Source of the DNA: Kosakonia radicincitans DSM 16656
GTDB lineage: Bacteria > Pseudomonadota > Gammaproteobacteria > Enterobacterales > Enterobacteriaceae
Assembly: GCF_000280495.2 (NCBI RefSeq)
Contig: NZ_CP018016.1
Coordinates: 3,100,001-3,164,000, forward strand
DNA length: 64,000 nt
Direction: 5' to 3'
This document shows, in pieces, positions 50,228-59,598 of the stretch. The translations under genes were made by a program, and so were the position numbers. The first letter of the stretch is position 1, and the number at the start of each line of letters is the position of its first letter. The notes under the pieces were generated by a model that saw only the letters and a program-made list of their open reading frames with translations, searched no databases and had not been told where the DNA came from.

Positions 50228-51145
50228 TCAGTTATAGAGCGAAGGTTCACCGAGCGGACGGGTTTTGAAGCGGCGATGGATCCACAGATACTGTTCCGGC
50301 GCGCGCAAGATTTCGCGCTCAATCACTTTATTCATATAACTGGCTGCCGCAAACTCATCCTCGCCAGGATAATCATTTAATGCAGGACCAATATGCAATG
50401 AATAACCTGAGCCATCGGTTTTGCGCACCATCGTCACCGTCAGCATTTTAGCGCCCGACAGGCGCGAAAGTACAAACGTGCCGTTGGTAGTGGCGGCATT
50501 TTTCACCGAGAAGAATGGCGCGAAGGTACTGCCCTTGCGGCCATAATCCTGATCCGGCGCGAACCAGACAGCTTCACCCTGTTTTAACGCATTCACCAGC
50601 CCTTTCAGGTTACGGCGGTCGATCATATTTTTATTTGAACGCATACGTCCACGCGTCTGTACCCACTCCATCAGCGGGTTGTTGTGCGGGCGATAGGTGG
50701 CCATCATCGGCTGGCACAATCCCATCACGCGGCCGCCCAGCTCCAGCGACATGAAATGCACGCCGACAACCATCACGCCCTGCTCGCTGGCCTGCGCGGC
50801 CTGTAAATGCTGGTAACCTTCAACATCAAACCAGCGGCGCACGCGCTTATCTGACCAGAACCATGCCATGCCGGTTTCAATTAACCCCATACCCAGCGAC
50901 ATAAAGTTTTTGGCAATCAGCGCATCACGCAGCGCTTCGCTCATCACCGGAAAACAGAGTTCAAGATTACGGCGCGCAATACGTTCGCGACGCTTCAGAA
51001 AACGGCGGGAGTGATGTCCAAGCCCTGCGCCAAGGCGGGCCAAAACGGGATAAGGAAGTTGAACGAGCAGCCAGAGCAAAGCCAGGCCGACCCAGGTCAC
51101 CCAGTGGCGCGGGTGTAAAAATGAGAGTTTAAACGATGTCATCAC
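50228..51145 (-). CDS. lpxP: LpxP, lipid A palmitoleoyltransferase (cold-induced type)
   Basis: 305 residues, one less than E. coli LpxP. Late acyltransferase of lipid A synthesis: one N-terminal membrane helix (LALLWLLVQLPYPVLARLG) and the HX4E catalytic motif VGVHFMSLELGGR (His about 133). The stretch from GVMVVGVHF to YRPHNN and the end APEQYLWIHRRFKTRPLGEPSLY agree with LpxP better than with its paralogue LpxL. In E. coli LpxP puts palmitoleate on lipid A at low temperature, and its gene lies elsewhere (next to alaC). Confidence 0.9.
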   Translation of the reverse strand: MMTSFKLSFLHPRHWVTWVGLALLWLLVQLPYPVLARLGAGLGHHSRRFLKRRERIARRNLELCFPVMSEALRDALIAKNFMSLGMGLIETGMAWFWSDKRVRRWFDVEGYQHLQAAQASEQGVMVVGVHFMSLELGGRVMGLCQPMMATYRPHNNPLMEWVQTRGRMRSNKNMIDRRNLKGLVNALKQGEAVWFAPDQDYGRKGSTFAPFFSVKNAATTNGTFVLSRLSGAKMLTVTMVRKTDGSGYSLHIGPALNDYPGEDEFAAASYMNKVIEREILRAPEQYLWIHRRFKTRPLGEPSLYN

Positions 51146-51354
51146 TGTTACCTTAAAGCCTAAATTCAGTAGCGCTTAAGGAGACAATGAATCACTTCAT
51201 CAGGTCATTATGCGTTACAGCTATTCGCCGCGGCAGAAGGTGCCGAAACGGTACATCCAGTGCCACGCACTATAGCACGAAGCGTTAAAGGGAGATGGAG
51301 AGAATAATGAAGAAAAGGTGAATATTTTCGGCGGATTGCTTCCGCCGAAACTGG

Positions 51355-51765
51355 TCAGACAATTGCAGTGGTCAGACGGGATGAGCAGCAAAGCCGCGAC
51401 TGTTCATCAAACAGATCGATTTGCCAGACCTGATGACGTCCGCCCGTATGTAGCGCACGGCAAACGCCGCGCACCCGGCCGCTGCGCACCGAACGCAAGT
51501 GGTTAGCATTCACCTCCAGCCCGACCACTTTTTGATCCCCTTCGGTGCATAAATAACCAGCCACCGAGCCAAGCGTCTCCGCCAGCACGACCGACGCACC
51601 GCCGTGCAGCAGGCCAAACGGCTGGTGCGTGCGTTCATCTACCGGCATGGAGGCTTCCAGCGCATCATCCGTGATGCGCTCAAAACGAATATCCAGCAGA
51701 CCAACCATATTACCGTCGCCCATAGCATTGAGCGCTTCCAGCGTGACTGCACGTTTCCAGATCAT
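51355..51765 (-). CDS. menI: 1,4-dihydroxy-2-naphthoyl-CoA hydrolase MenI (YdiI)
   Basis: 136 residues, the E. coli length. Hotdog-fold thioesterase with the catalytic segment [21 protein letters not shown] (Glu near residue 63). It releases 1,4-dihydroxy-2-naphthoate in menaquinone synthesis. Its start overlaps the ydiJ stop by 4 bp (ATGA on the minus strand), so both genes form one operon. Confidence 0.96.
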   Translation of the reverse strand: MIWKRAVTLEALNAMGDGNMVGLLDIRFERITDDALEASMPVDERTHQPFGLLHGGASVVLAETLGSVAGYLCTEGDQKVVGLEVNANHLRSVRSGRVRGVCRALHTGGRHQVWQIDLFDEQSRLCCSSRLTTAIV

Positions 51766-54700
51766 CCCAGTATCTCCAGCAAAGCCTGTAATGGATGGCG
51801 CACCCCGTTACCCTCAACGCGCTTCACCTGGCTACGGCATGAGTAGCCGGTCGCCAGACAGCGGTTACGCGGCAGACGCTGTATCGCCTGGTGCCAGGAA
51901 AGCTCATAAATGCCCAGCGAACTGGCGTGGTTCTTCACTTCGTGGCCGTAAGTACCAGCCATACCGCAGCAGCCCACGCTGACATTTTCCAGCTTCGCGC
52001 CGAAACGAGCGAAGATCGTCGCCCACTGCCCCGTCGCGCCCGGCAATGCCGTCACTTCCGTACAGTGGCCAAACAGATACCACGGTTCACCGCTCACCGC
52101 GCGGGCCTCGACATGCTCCAGCGCCGCAGGCAACCACTCATGCACCAACTGAACATGGAAATCACCGCGCTTATCGCCCAGCGCCAGTTTGTACTCGTCG
52201 CGATAGCATAGCACCAGCGCCGGATCGACGCCCACCATCGGCATTCCCAGTTGTGCCACGCGATTGAGGAAATCGGCGGTCTTCTGCGCAGTTTTGGCAA
52301 AGCGATTGAGGAACCCTTTAATGTGTTGCGCCTTGCCGTTCGGCGAGAAAGGTAGCACCACCGGCTCAAAGCCGAGTTTCTCCACCAGCCGCACAAAGTC
52401 AGCCACCACCTGCGCATCGTAATAGCTGGTAAACGGATCCTGTACCACCAGCACCGTTTTCGCTTTCTGCGCCGCATTGAGCTGTTCAAGCTGCTCCAGC
52501 GTCATATTTGCCGTGCGGTGACCCACCATCTGACGCTGCAGGGAGGGCACCGACAGCAGCGGTAAATCGACCATGCCGATATGTTTGGCCGACAGCGAAC
52601 GCACCCACGGCTGACTCATAAAGAAGTTAAACGTCTTCGGCGCCCGCGCCATCAGCGGCGCATAGCTTTCTACCGTAGCAACCAGATGATCGCGCACCGG
52701 GCGCAGATAACGGCTGTGATAAAGTTGCAGGAAGCGCGAACGGAATTCCGGCACATCGATTTTAATCGGACACTGCGTGGAGCAAGCTTTGCAGGCCAGG
52801 CAGCCGGACATCGCCTCTTTCACCTCGTGCGAGAAGTCATACTCACCACGCCGTGCATGCCAGCTGTTGCGGGTACGCTCAATCAATGTACGCAGGCTGG
52901 CGCGTTTCTCCGGCAGCTCTTTTTCCAGTTTCAGCGGATCAACACCACGATCCGCCAGCAAGCGCAGCCACTCACGTACCAGCGTCGCGCGCCCTTTCGG
53001 TGAATGGATTCGGTTAGCGGAAATCTTCATCGACGGGCACATCGGGCTTTTCACATCAAAGTTAAAGCACAGACCGTTACCGTTACACTCCATCGCCCCA
53101 CGCCATGAAGTGCGCACCGCAATAGGAATTTGCCGATCCAGAGTCCCGCGTTTCACGTCATCCACCTGTTTCATTGGCGCATCCACGCCCTCCGGAGGAC
53201 AAATTTTACCGGGATTCAGGCGGTTCTCAGGATCGAATGCCGCTTTGATTTTTCGCAGCTCGCCATAAAGCTGAGCGCCGAAAAAGGCCGGGCTGTACTC
53301 GGCGCGGAACCCTTTCCCGTGTTCCCCCCATAGCAGACCACCATATTTCGCCGTCAGCGCCACCACCTCATCAGAGATGGATTTCATCAATACTTCTTGC
53401 TGCGGATCGCACATGTCCAGCGCCGGACGCACGTGCAACACCCCGGCATCCACGTGACCAAACATGCCATAGCTCAGACCGTGGCTGTCCAGCAGCGCGC
53501 GGAACTCAACGATATAATCCGCCAGATGTTCCGGCGGTACGCAGGTATCTTCAGCAAACGGGATCGGTTTGGCCGCCCCTTTAGCGTTACCCAGCAGACC
53601 GACCGCTTTTTTACGCATCGCATAAATGCGCTCAATCCCGGCCAGATCCTCGCAAAGCTGCCAGCCAATGACCCCGCCTTCACCGTTGGCCATCAGCGCA
53701 TCCAGCCGCTGGCACAGCGCCGCGACCTGACCGTCAATCAATTCCTGATCGTCACCGGCGAACTCAACAATATTCAGGCCGAGCAGCGTTTTATACGGCA
53801 CATCGGTAATCAGCTCTTTTACTGAATGCCAGACGATATCTTCCCGTGCCAGGTTCAGGACTTTCGAATCCACGGTCTCTACCGACAGCGCGCGCGCTTC
53901 CACCATAAACGGCGCATTGCGCAAGGCGGAATCAAACGAGTCATATTTGACGTTCACCAGGCGACGCACTTTCGGTAGCCGGGTGATGTCGAGCCGCGCT
54001 TCGGTGATAAACGCCAGCGTTCCTTCCGACCCGGTTAACACGCGGGTAAGATCGAACTCCGTCATCTCATCATTAAAGACGTGACGCAGGTCGTAGCCGG
54101 TCAGGAAACGGTTCAGTTTCGGAAATTTATCGAGGATCAACTGGCGATTGTCGCGGCAGCGTTCAAGTACGGTTTTGTAGACGCGACCAATTGCCGTGTT
54201 GGCCTTGCCCAGCGTTTCCGCCAACGCCACCGGCATCGCCTGCGTGTCGAGAATATCACCGCCCAGCAGCACCGCGCGCACGCCCAAAACGTGATCGGAG
54301 GTTTTACCGTATACCAGTGAACCCTGACCAGAAGCATCGGTGTTGATCATTCCGCCGAGCGTCGCGCGGTTACTGGTGGAGAGCTCCGGCGCGAAAAAGA
54401 ACCCGTAAGGTTTCAGGAACTGGTTAAGCTGATCCTTAATGACGCCCGCTTCAACACGCACCCAGCCCTCTTCCGGGTTGATCTCCATGATGCGGTTCAT
54501 ATAGCGGGACATATCGACAATGATGCCCTGGTTCAGTGCCTGTCCATTGGTGCCGGTGCCGCCGCCGCGCGGCGTAAACACCAGCGTGCGGAAGCGTTCT
54601 TCCGCCGCCAGACGGGTTATCAGTGCAACATCGGATGTTGAACGGGGAAAAACGACTGCATCGGGTAATAACTGGTAAATACTGTTGTCTGTCGCCATCG

Positions 54701-54818
54701 TCAGCCTGTCGGCATAATTCGTGGCGGTATCACCTGTAAAACCTTGCTGCTCCAGTGCTTGCAAAAAATTCAGCACCAGCTGAACAACGCCGGGTGCCTG
54801 GGAAATCTGTGGGATCAT
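51762..54818 (-). CDS. ydiJ: YdiJ, FAD/Fe-S D-2-hydroxyglutarate dehydrogenase
   Basis: 1018 residues, equal to E. coli YdiJ. N-terminal FAD-binding PCMH domain ([18 protein letters not shown], about 80-97), FAD-oxidase C domain to about residue 500, a [4Fe-4S] ferredoxin part with [13 protein letters not shown] (near 670) and a C-terminal heterodisulfide-reductase-like CCG domain ([17 protein letters not shown]). It oxidises D-2-hydroxyglutarate and related hydroxy acids and feeds electrons onward. Divergent from ydiK. Confidence 0.95.
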   Translation of the reverse strand: MIPQISQAPGVVQLVLNFLQALEQQGFTGDTATNYADRLTMATDNSIYQLLPDAVVFPRSTSDVALITRLAAEERFRTLVFTPRGGGTGTNGQALNQGIIVDMSRYMNRIMEINPEEGWVRVEAGVIKDQLNQFLKPYGFFFAPELSTSNRATLGGMINTDASGQGSLVYGKTSDHVLGVRAVLLGGDILDTQAMPVALAETLGKANTAIGRVYKTVLERCRDNRQLILDKFPKLNRFLTGYDLRHVFNDEMTEFDLTRVLTGSEGTLAFITEARLDITRLPKVRRLVNVKYDSFDSALRNAPFMVEARALSVETVDSKVLNLAREDIVWHSVKELITDVPYKTLLGLNIVEFAGDDQELIDGQVAALCQRLDALMANGEGGVIGWQLCEDLAGIERIYAMRKKAVGLLGNAKGAAKPIPFAEDTCVPPEHLADYIVEFRALLDSHGLSYGMFGHVDAGVLHVRPALDMCDPQQEVLMKSISDEVVALTAKYGGLLWGEHGKGFRAEYSPAFFGAQLYGELRKIKAAFDPENRLNPGKICPPEGVDAPMKQVDDVKRGTLDRQIPIAVRTSWRGAMECNGNGLCFNFDVKSPMCPSMKISANRIHSPKGRATLVREWLRLLADRGVDPLKLEKELPEKRASLRTLIERTRNSWHARRGEYDFSHEVKEAMSGCLACKACSTQCPIKIDVPEFRSRFLQLYHSRYLRPVRDHLVATVESYAPLMARAPKTFNFFMSQPWVRSLSAKHIGMVDLPLLSVPSLQRQMVGHRTANMTLEQLEQLNAAQKAKTVLVVQDPFTSYYDAQVVADFVRLVEKLGFEPVVLPFSPNGKAQHIKGFLNRFAKTAQKTADFLNRVAQLGMPMVGVDPALVLCYRDEYKLALGDKRGDFHVQLVHEWLPAALEHVEARAVSGEPWYLFGHCTEVTALPGATGQWATIFARFGAKLENVSVGCCGMAGTYGHEVKNHASSLGIYELSWHQAIQRLPRNRCLATGYSCRSQVKRVEGNGVRHPLQALLEILG

Positions 54819-54854
54819 TATGCTTGACCCTGCCTGATGGTGAGTGTTGTGAAT

Positions 54855-54870
54855 AGTTAATCGTTTGCTT
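54855..54870. promoter_or_regulatory. PurR-like site in the ydiJ-ydiK spacer
   Basis: AGTTAATCGTTTGCTT reads in reverse as AAGCAAACGATTAACT, keeping the GCAAACGNTT core but losing the outer right half. E. coli ydiK belongs to the PurR regulon, which makes the site plausible; the sequence match alone is moderate. Confidence 0.5.
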
Positions 54871-55026
54871 TAAGCATGCATCGTTGTATCACATTTTTTT
54901 CTTATACGCCCAGAGAATTGCAGGCACAATCGGGCTGGGCAAACGCGCTGAAATCATTAATCATTATCACGGGCGTCTTCCTGCAAGGCCCACTCTTCAG
55001 CAACTTAATAAAGGTGTGTAAATCAT

Positions 55027-56136
55027 ATGGTTGATCTACGTCAGTCCAGGGATGTGCCGCAAGTGATGCTGTCGGTACTGTTTTTAGCAATCATGATTAT
55101 CGCCTGTTTGTGGATTGTTCAGCCCTTTATCCTCGGTTTTGCCTGGGCGGGAACCGTAGTGATAGCCACCTGGCCGTTGCTGTTACGTCTGCAACGCCTG
55201 CTATTTGGCCGACGCTCGCTGGCGGTGCTGGTGATGATGTTGCTCTTAATCCTGCTGTTTATTGTTCCCGTTGCCCTGCTGGTGAACAGCCTGGTGGACT
55301 CCAGTGGCCCGGTTATCCATGCCATTACCACCGGTTCGATGTCACCGCCCGATCTCGCATGGCTGCACAGCATTCCGCTGGTCGGTGAAAAGCTCTATAG
55401 CGGCTGGCATAACCTGCTGGATATGGGCGGCACCGCGATCATGGCGAAACTGCGGCCTTACGTTGGCGCAACCACTACGTGGTTTGTCGGCCAGGCCGCG
55501 CATATTGGGCGTTTTATGCTGCACTGCGGCCTGATGCTGTTATTCAGCGCCTTGCTCTACTGGCGTGGTGAGCAGGTTGCGCAGGGGATTCGCCATTTCG
55601 CCGTTCGTCTGGCGGCCAGGCGCGGCGATGCGGCGGTACTCCTCGCCGGTCAGGCTATCCGCGCTGTGGCGCTGGGCGTGGTCGTGACCGCGCTGGTGCA
55701 GGCGGTTCTGGGCGGAATCGGGCTGGCCATTTCTGGCGTCCCTTACGCTACGCTGCTCACCGTCGTGATGCTGATGACCTGTCTTATTCAGATTGGGCCA
55801 TTGCTGGTGCTGGTTCCGGCGATCATCTGGCTTTACTGGAGCGGCGATTCCACCTGGGGTACCGTGCTGCTGGTCTGGAGCTGCGTGGTCGCCACGCTGG
55901 ATAACTTTATCCGCCCGGTGCTTATTCGCATGGGCGCAGACTTACCGCTGATTTTGATCCTCTCCGGCGTCATCGGCGGGTTGATCGCATTTGGTATGAT
56001 CGGCCTGTTTATTGGCCCGGTGCTGCTGGCCGTCTCATGGCGTCTTTTCTCCGCATGGGTGAATGAAGTACCCGAACCGACCACGCGCCCAGAAGATATA
56101 TTGAATGACGAGCAAAATTCGGGAGCCTCTTCCTGA
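55027..56136 (+). CDS. ydiK: YdiK, AI-2E/PerM-family membrane protein
   Basis: 369 residues, one less than E. coli YdiK. Seven to eight hydrophobic segments with the long hydrophilic insertion between helices 3 and 4, and a C-terminal helix pair around LPLILILSGVIGGLIAFGMIGLFIGP, the mark of the AI-2E transporter (PerM) family. Substrate unknown. An 11-bp hairpin follows, then the small RNA gene rprA. Confidence 0.95.
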   Translation: MVDLRQSRDVPQVMLSVLFLAIMIIACLWIVQPFILGFAWAGTVVIATWPLLLRLQRLLFGRRSLAVLVMMLLLILLFIVPVALLVNSLVDSSGPVIHAITTGSMSPPDLAWLHSIPLVGEKLYSGWHNLLDMGGTAIMAKLRPYVGATTTWFVGQAAHIGRFMLHCGLMLLFSALLYWRGEQVAQGIRHFAVRLAARRGDAAVLLAGQAIRAVALGVVVTALVQAVLGGIGLAISGVPYATLLTVVMLMTCLIQIGPLLVLVPAIIWLYWSGDSTWGTVLLVWSCVVATLDNFIRPVLIRMGADLPLILILSGVIGGLIAFGMIGLFIGPVLLAVSWRLFSAWVNEVPEPTTRPEDILNDEQNSGASS

Positions 56137-56142
56137 AATAGT

Positions 56143-56168
56143 CTTAAGGCGGGGTAGCCCGCCTTAAG
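56143..56168 (+). terminator. Perfect 11-bp hairpin after ydiK
   Basis: CTTAAGGCGGG, loop GTAG, CCCGCCTTAAG, six bases past the stop. It is followed by TAATTATT rather than a T run, so it is either a weak terminator or a 3'-end stabiliser. Confidence 0.6.
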
Positions 56169-56327
56169 TAATTATTAAGCCACACTTATCATTTAAGATA
56201 ATAAAATCTGGTCAGACCCCTCTGTAGCCCGCAGAATGCGGCATCTTCGGCATATATTCTTCAAGACTATTAAACTAATGAGACGAATCTGATCGACTCA
56301 AAAAATCAGCATGCCTACTATAAGTCC

Positions 56328-56432
56328 ACGGTTATAAATCAACACCTTGGTTTATAAGCATGGAAATCCCCTGAGTGAAACAACGAATTGCTGTGTGTAG
56401 TCTTTGCCCATCTCCCACGATGGGCTTTTTTT
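56328..56432 (+). ncRNA. rprA: RprA small regulatory RNA
   Basis: About 105 bases beginning ACGGTTATAAATC, with the 5' hairpin TATAAATCAACACCTTGGTTTATA, the conserved pairing core GCATGGAAATCCCCTGAGTG and the terminator GCCCATC/GATGGGC plus eight T. This is nearly identical to E. coli RprA, including its place after ydiK. RprA binds Hfq and opens the rpoS leader; transcription depends on RcsB. A -10-like TACTAT (56316-56321) and the conserved upstream stretch GAGACGAATCTGATCGAC (56280-56297), where RcsB acts in E. coli, precede it. Confidence 0.97.
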
Positions 56433-56446
56433 TCACCTCAAAAACG

Positions 56447-56635
56447 TCACTTCGCATTACCGGCCACCGCGCATGTACCATTATCAAGCGCTGCGCCAAC
56501 AGGCAGATAATCTAACGCTAAATGTACTGCGCTGACGTCCCGGCCATCACAGGCCCGTATATGATCATTATACGAGGCGCAGCCGTTGAGCACCGTACAG
56601 GCCAGTACAGCAATAACCATCAATAAACTTTTCAT
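56447..56635 (-). CDS. Small lipoprotein of unknown function
   Basis: 62 residues from ATG 56635 (GGA upstream; the frame continues to 56704 without support). Lipoprotein signal MKSLLMVIAVLACTVLNGC with lipobox LNGC and Ala at +2. The mature part is about 44 residues with two more cysteines (IRACDGRD and NGTCAVAG), probably disulfide-linked. I do not recognise the family. It converges on rprA, with 14 bp between. Confidence 0.75.
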   Translation of the reverse strand: MKSLLMVIAVLACTVLNGCASYNDHIRACDGRDVSAVHLALDYLPVGAALDNGTCAVAGNAK

Positions 56636-56766
56636 GCAAACCATTCCAGATAATACAGGTGAGTCAACATTGCATTTAAAAAAACGCACGCTGATGCAAA
56701 ACAAAAAAATTAACGACTAAAGAGAGTTGGAGAAGTAGAAATAAATAGCAGAGATCGCGTAAATCC

Positions 56767-56967
56767 TTATCCCACTCTGCCAGCAAACAGATTGTGTTGC
56801 GCCAGAATATGATCAACCACATTGCGTAACCTTCCCTGCAACGCCATATAAGCCCGGCGATCGCCCGCGTAATTCACCCACATGGCACCTTCAGGTTCCA
56901 CTTCCACAAAGCCTGTTTGCCCATTACAAATAAAATGAACGTAATGCCGTTCATGGTTTTTTTTCAT
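56767..56967 (-). CDS. Small cytoplasmic protein of unknown function
   Basis: 66 residues from ATG 56967 (GAGG nine bases upstream). Starts MKKNHERHYVHFICNGQTGFVEV; a beta-rich first half and a helical second half (AYMALQGRLRNVVDHILAQ). No signal or membrane segment. I do not recognise the family. It lies between the small lipoprotein (131 bp downstream) and the glycosidase operon, same strand as both. Confidence 0.65.
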   Translation of the reverse strand: MKKNHERHYVHFICNGQTGFVEVEPEGAMWVNYAGDRRAYMALQGRLRNVVDHILAQHNLFAGRVG

Positions 56968-57194
56968 ATTACATTGCCTCGAAACACGCCGCTTAAATAA
57001 AGCATGAAATACTATGCGGGATAAATAAAAGTGAACGAAAGGGATTATATTCAGGGTAATTATCAATACAATAAATATATTCAGGATCGCGGCACAAATA
57101 GCTTACGATCACACGCATAGCTTACGTTTATGTGAGAAATAAAGTGGGCTTGTTATTTCTCACATGTATTTGTTATCTGCATGCTAACCAGAAA

Positions 57195-57218
57195 AACAGC
57201 CCACCTGGCGATGGGCTG
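57195..57218 (-). terminator. Terminator of the GH3/GPH operon
   Basis: On the minus strand CAGCCCA, an 8-nt loop and TGGGCTG are followed by TTTTTCTGG, 8 bp past the glycosidase stop. Confidence 0.82.
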
Positions 57219-57225
57219 CGGTTTG

Positions 57226-59598
57226 CTAGCGGTTGATTTCGCAGTGGCTCATCATCCTCCATGCGGCTGGCAGCACCCGCGTTTCACCGGTAACATTCAC
57301 CGTTGCTGTCGCGCGTATATCTCCCGATGACGCGCCAGCCCGCAACTCAAACTCCCCCGGCTCGACGATGCGCTTGCCGTCGCGCCGCGTGAAATTGAGC
57401 ATATCCACGGGCAGCGTAAAGGTCAGCGTTGCGGATTCTCCTGGCGAAAGGTCCACGCGCTGGAACGCTTTCAGCTCCTGTACCGGCCGCACCATCGAAG
57501 CCACTTTGTCGCGCACGTAGATCTGCACAACCTCGCCGCCGCTGCGTTCGCCAACATTGGTGACCCGAACCTGCAATGCGATCTCGCCATCAATAGCCAC
57601 TTCCGGCGTTAACAACACCAGAGGCGCGTAATCGAACTGCGTCCAGCTCAGGCCGTAGCCGAACGGGTAGCGGGAGCCAAAATGGAAGGCGAACGGCGTC
57701 CCGCCGCTTTTCAGTTTGTGGTTGTAATAATAGGGCATTGCGCCCGCGCTTTTCGGCACGCTCACCACCAGCCGTCCCTGCGGTTCCGCGCGGCCGGTCA
57801 GCACATCGGCAATTGCGTAGCCGCCCTCCTGGCCCGGCGCCCATGCCATTAACCAGGCGGCGACACGCGTTTCCAGCCCTTGCAAGTTGTAAGGGCGCCC
57901 GCCGGTCATCACCACCACCACGGGTTTACCGGTCTCTACCAGTGCCTCAAGCAATCGCTGTTGTACGCCCGGCAGCGAAAGACTGTCCGTATCGGAGCCT
58001 TCACCCACCGTGCCGCTCTGGAATAGCCCGGCGAGATCGCCCACACAAGCAATCACCACATCGCTCTCCTGCGCTGCACGCACTGCCTGCGGGATCAGGC
58101 TTTGATCCATGGAAACCGGCGATTGCTGCATCGGTTTGCCGGAGGCATCGCCCGGGAAAACCGGCGCTCCCGCCATGCGTTTTTCAATGATATGGCAACC
58201 TTTCGCATAGCGAACATTGCCCTCGCCCAGCGCCTGGCGCAAGGCTGCCAGCGGCGTGGTAACCTGCGAGGTCTCTTCCAGCATATCGCTGATGATCAAA
58301 TGTACCGGGAAGCTGTAACCGCTGAGCAGGGCCAGCGGATCGTCCGCTGTCGGGCCAACCACCGCCACTTTTGCTGCTCCTCGCAGCGGCAGAATGCCGT
58401 TGTTCTCCAGCAGGGTCAGCGAACGGGTTGCCACGTCACGCGCAGCCTGCAGCGCCGCATCAGACTGCAACACGATGCGACGCTCATCCGTATAGGGCTG
58501 TTCGAACAGCCCAAGGCGGAATTTAACCGCCAGCACGCGGGCGACAATTTCATCGATCTTCGCCATCGAAATCAGTCCGCGCTCAACCGCCTCCGCCAGA
58601 TGACGGGCGCAGTCATCTTTCGGCAATTCAATATCCAGCCCGGCGTTGAAGGCTAATGCCGCCGATTCTGCCGCATCATGACTGACGCCGTGATGCTGAT
58701 GGAGCAGGCTGACACCGCCATAATCGGCAACAATAATGCCATCAAAGCCCCACTCTTCGCGCAGCAGCGTGGTCAGCAGAAAATGATCGCTGTGCCCAGG
58801 TTGATTATCGATGTCGTGATAAGCGGGCATCACCGAACCGGCTTTCGCCAGTTTGACAGCCATTTCAAAGGGCAACAAAAAGGTGTCGTTAAGTTCGCAA
58901 AAACCCAGGTGCACCGGCGCATGGTTGCGCGCGCCTTCGCTGAAAGAGTGGCCAACGTAGTGTTTAAGCGTCGCCAGCATATCGCCCCGCTCACCCTGCA
59001 ACCCCTCAACATAAGCGCAGGCCATCACGCCCACCAGCCACGGATCTTCGCCAAACGTCTCCTCGGTGCGGCCCCAGCGCACATCGCGCGAAACATCCAG
59101 CACCGGCGCCAATCCCTGCTTGCAACCGGTGCTGCGCGCTTCTTCGCCGATTTGCTGTGCGGTGCGTTTGATCAGCGCCGGGTCCCAGGTCGAACCATAG
59201 TTGAGCGATGAAGGAAATAGCGTGGCGTCTTTGCACAACAAGCCCACCAGGCACTCTTCGTGAAACAGCGCCGGGATCCCCAGCCGCGTCTCTTCTACCA
59301 TGGTTTTTTGCAGCCGGTTAGCGGCTCTTACGCCGCTTTTCGCATCAACAATATGCGTACCGAGCGGACGGGTAATCTGCCCGATACCGCGCGTTAACCG
59401 TTCCGCCAGCGCCGCCTGGGCACTGACGCCAGCAAATTCGTCGCTCAGATCGCTGCGTTCACGGTGCTCGCCATCTTCTGACAGCACCAGCCACAACGCA
59501 TGCATCTGGGCGAATTTCTCTTCCGGTGTCATCCTGGCAAGCAGATCGGCCACGCGTTCGGAAACCGGGCGGCCAGGGTCCTGATAAATTGCGCTCAT
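57226..59598 (-). CDS. Glycoside hydrolase family 3 (beta-glucosidase/beta-xylosidase type)
   Basis: 790 residues. Family 3 layout: TIM-barrel domain (about 20-350) with RWGRTEETFGEDP, LKHYVGHS (211-218) and the nucleophile Asp292 in GIIVADYGGVS; alpha/beta sandwich domain (about 390-620); fibronectin-III-like domain at the C terminus (VTNVGERSGGEVVQIYVRDK, near 700). There is no signal peptide, so it should act in the cytoplasm on glycosides imported by the GPH transporter, whose gene overlaps its start by 4 bp. The exact sugar (glucose or xylose) cannot be read from sequence. Confidence 0.93.
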   Translation of the reverse strand: MSAIYQDPGRPVSERVADLLARMTPEEKFAQMHALWLVLSEDGEHRERSDLSDEFAGVSAQAALAERLTRGIGQITRPLGTHIVDAKSGVRAANRLQKTMVEETRLGIPALFHEECLVGLLCKDATLFPSSLNYGSTWDPALIKRTAQQIGEEARSTGCKQGLAPVLDVSRDVRWGRTEETFGEDPWLVGVMACAYVEGLQGERGDMLATLKHYVGHSFSEGARNHAPVHLGFCELNDTFLLPFEMAVKLAKAGSVMPAYHDIDNQPGHSDHFLLTTLLREEWGFDGIIVADYGGVSLLHQHHGVSHDAAESAALAFNAGLDIELPKDDCARHLAEAVERGLISMAKIDEIVARVLAVKFRLGLFEQPYTDERRIVLQSDAALQAARDVATRSLTLLENNGILPLRGAAKVAVVGPTADDPLALLSGYSFPVHLIISDMLEETSQVTTPLAALRQALGEGNVRYAKGCHIIEKRMAGAPVFPGDASGKPMQQSPVSMDQSLIPQAVRAAQESDVVIACVGDLAGLFQSGTVGEGSDTDSLSLPGVQQRLLEALVETGKPVVVVMTGGRPYNLQGLETRVAAWLMAWAPGQEGGYAIADVLTGRAEPQGRLVVSVPKSAGAMPYYYNHKLKSGGTPFAFHFGSRYPFGYGLSWTQFDYAPLVLLTPEVAIDGEIALQVRVTNVGERSGGEVVQIYVRDKVASMVRPVQELKAFQRVDLSPGESATLTFTLPVDMLNFTRRDGKRIVEPGEFELRAGASSGDIRATATVNVTGETRVLPAAWRMMSHCEINR

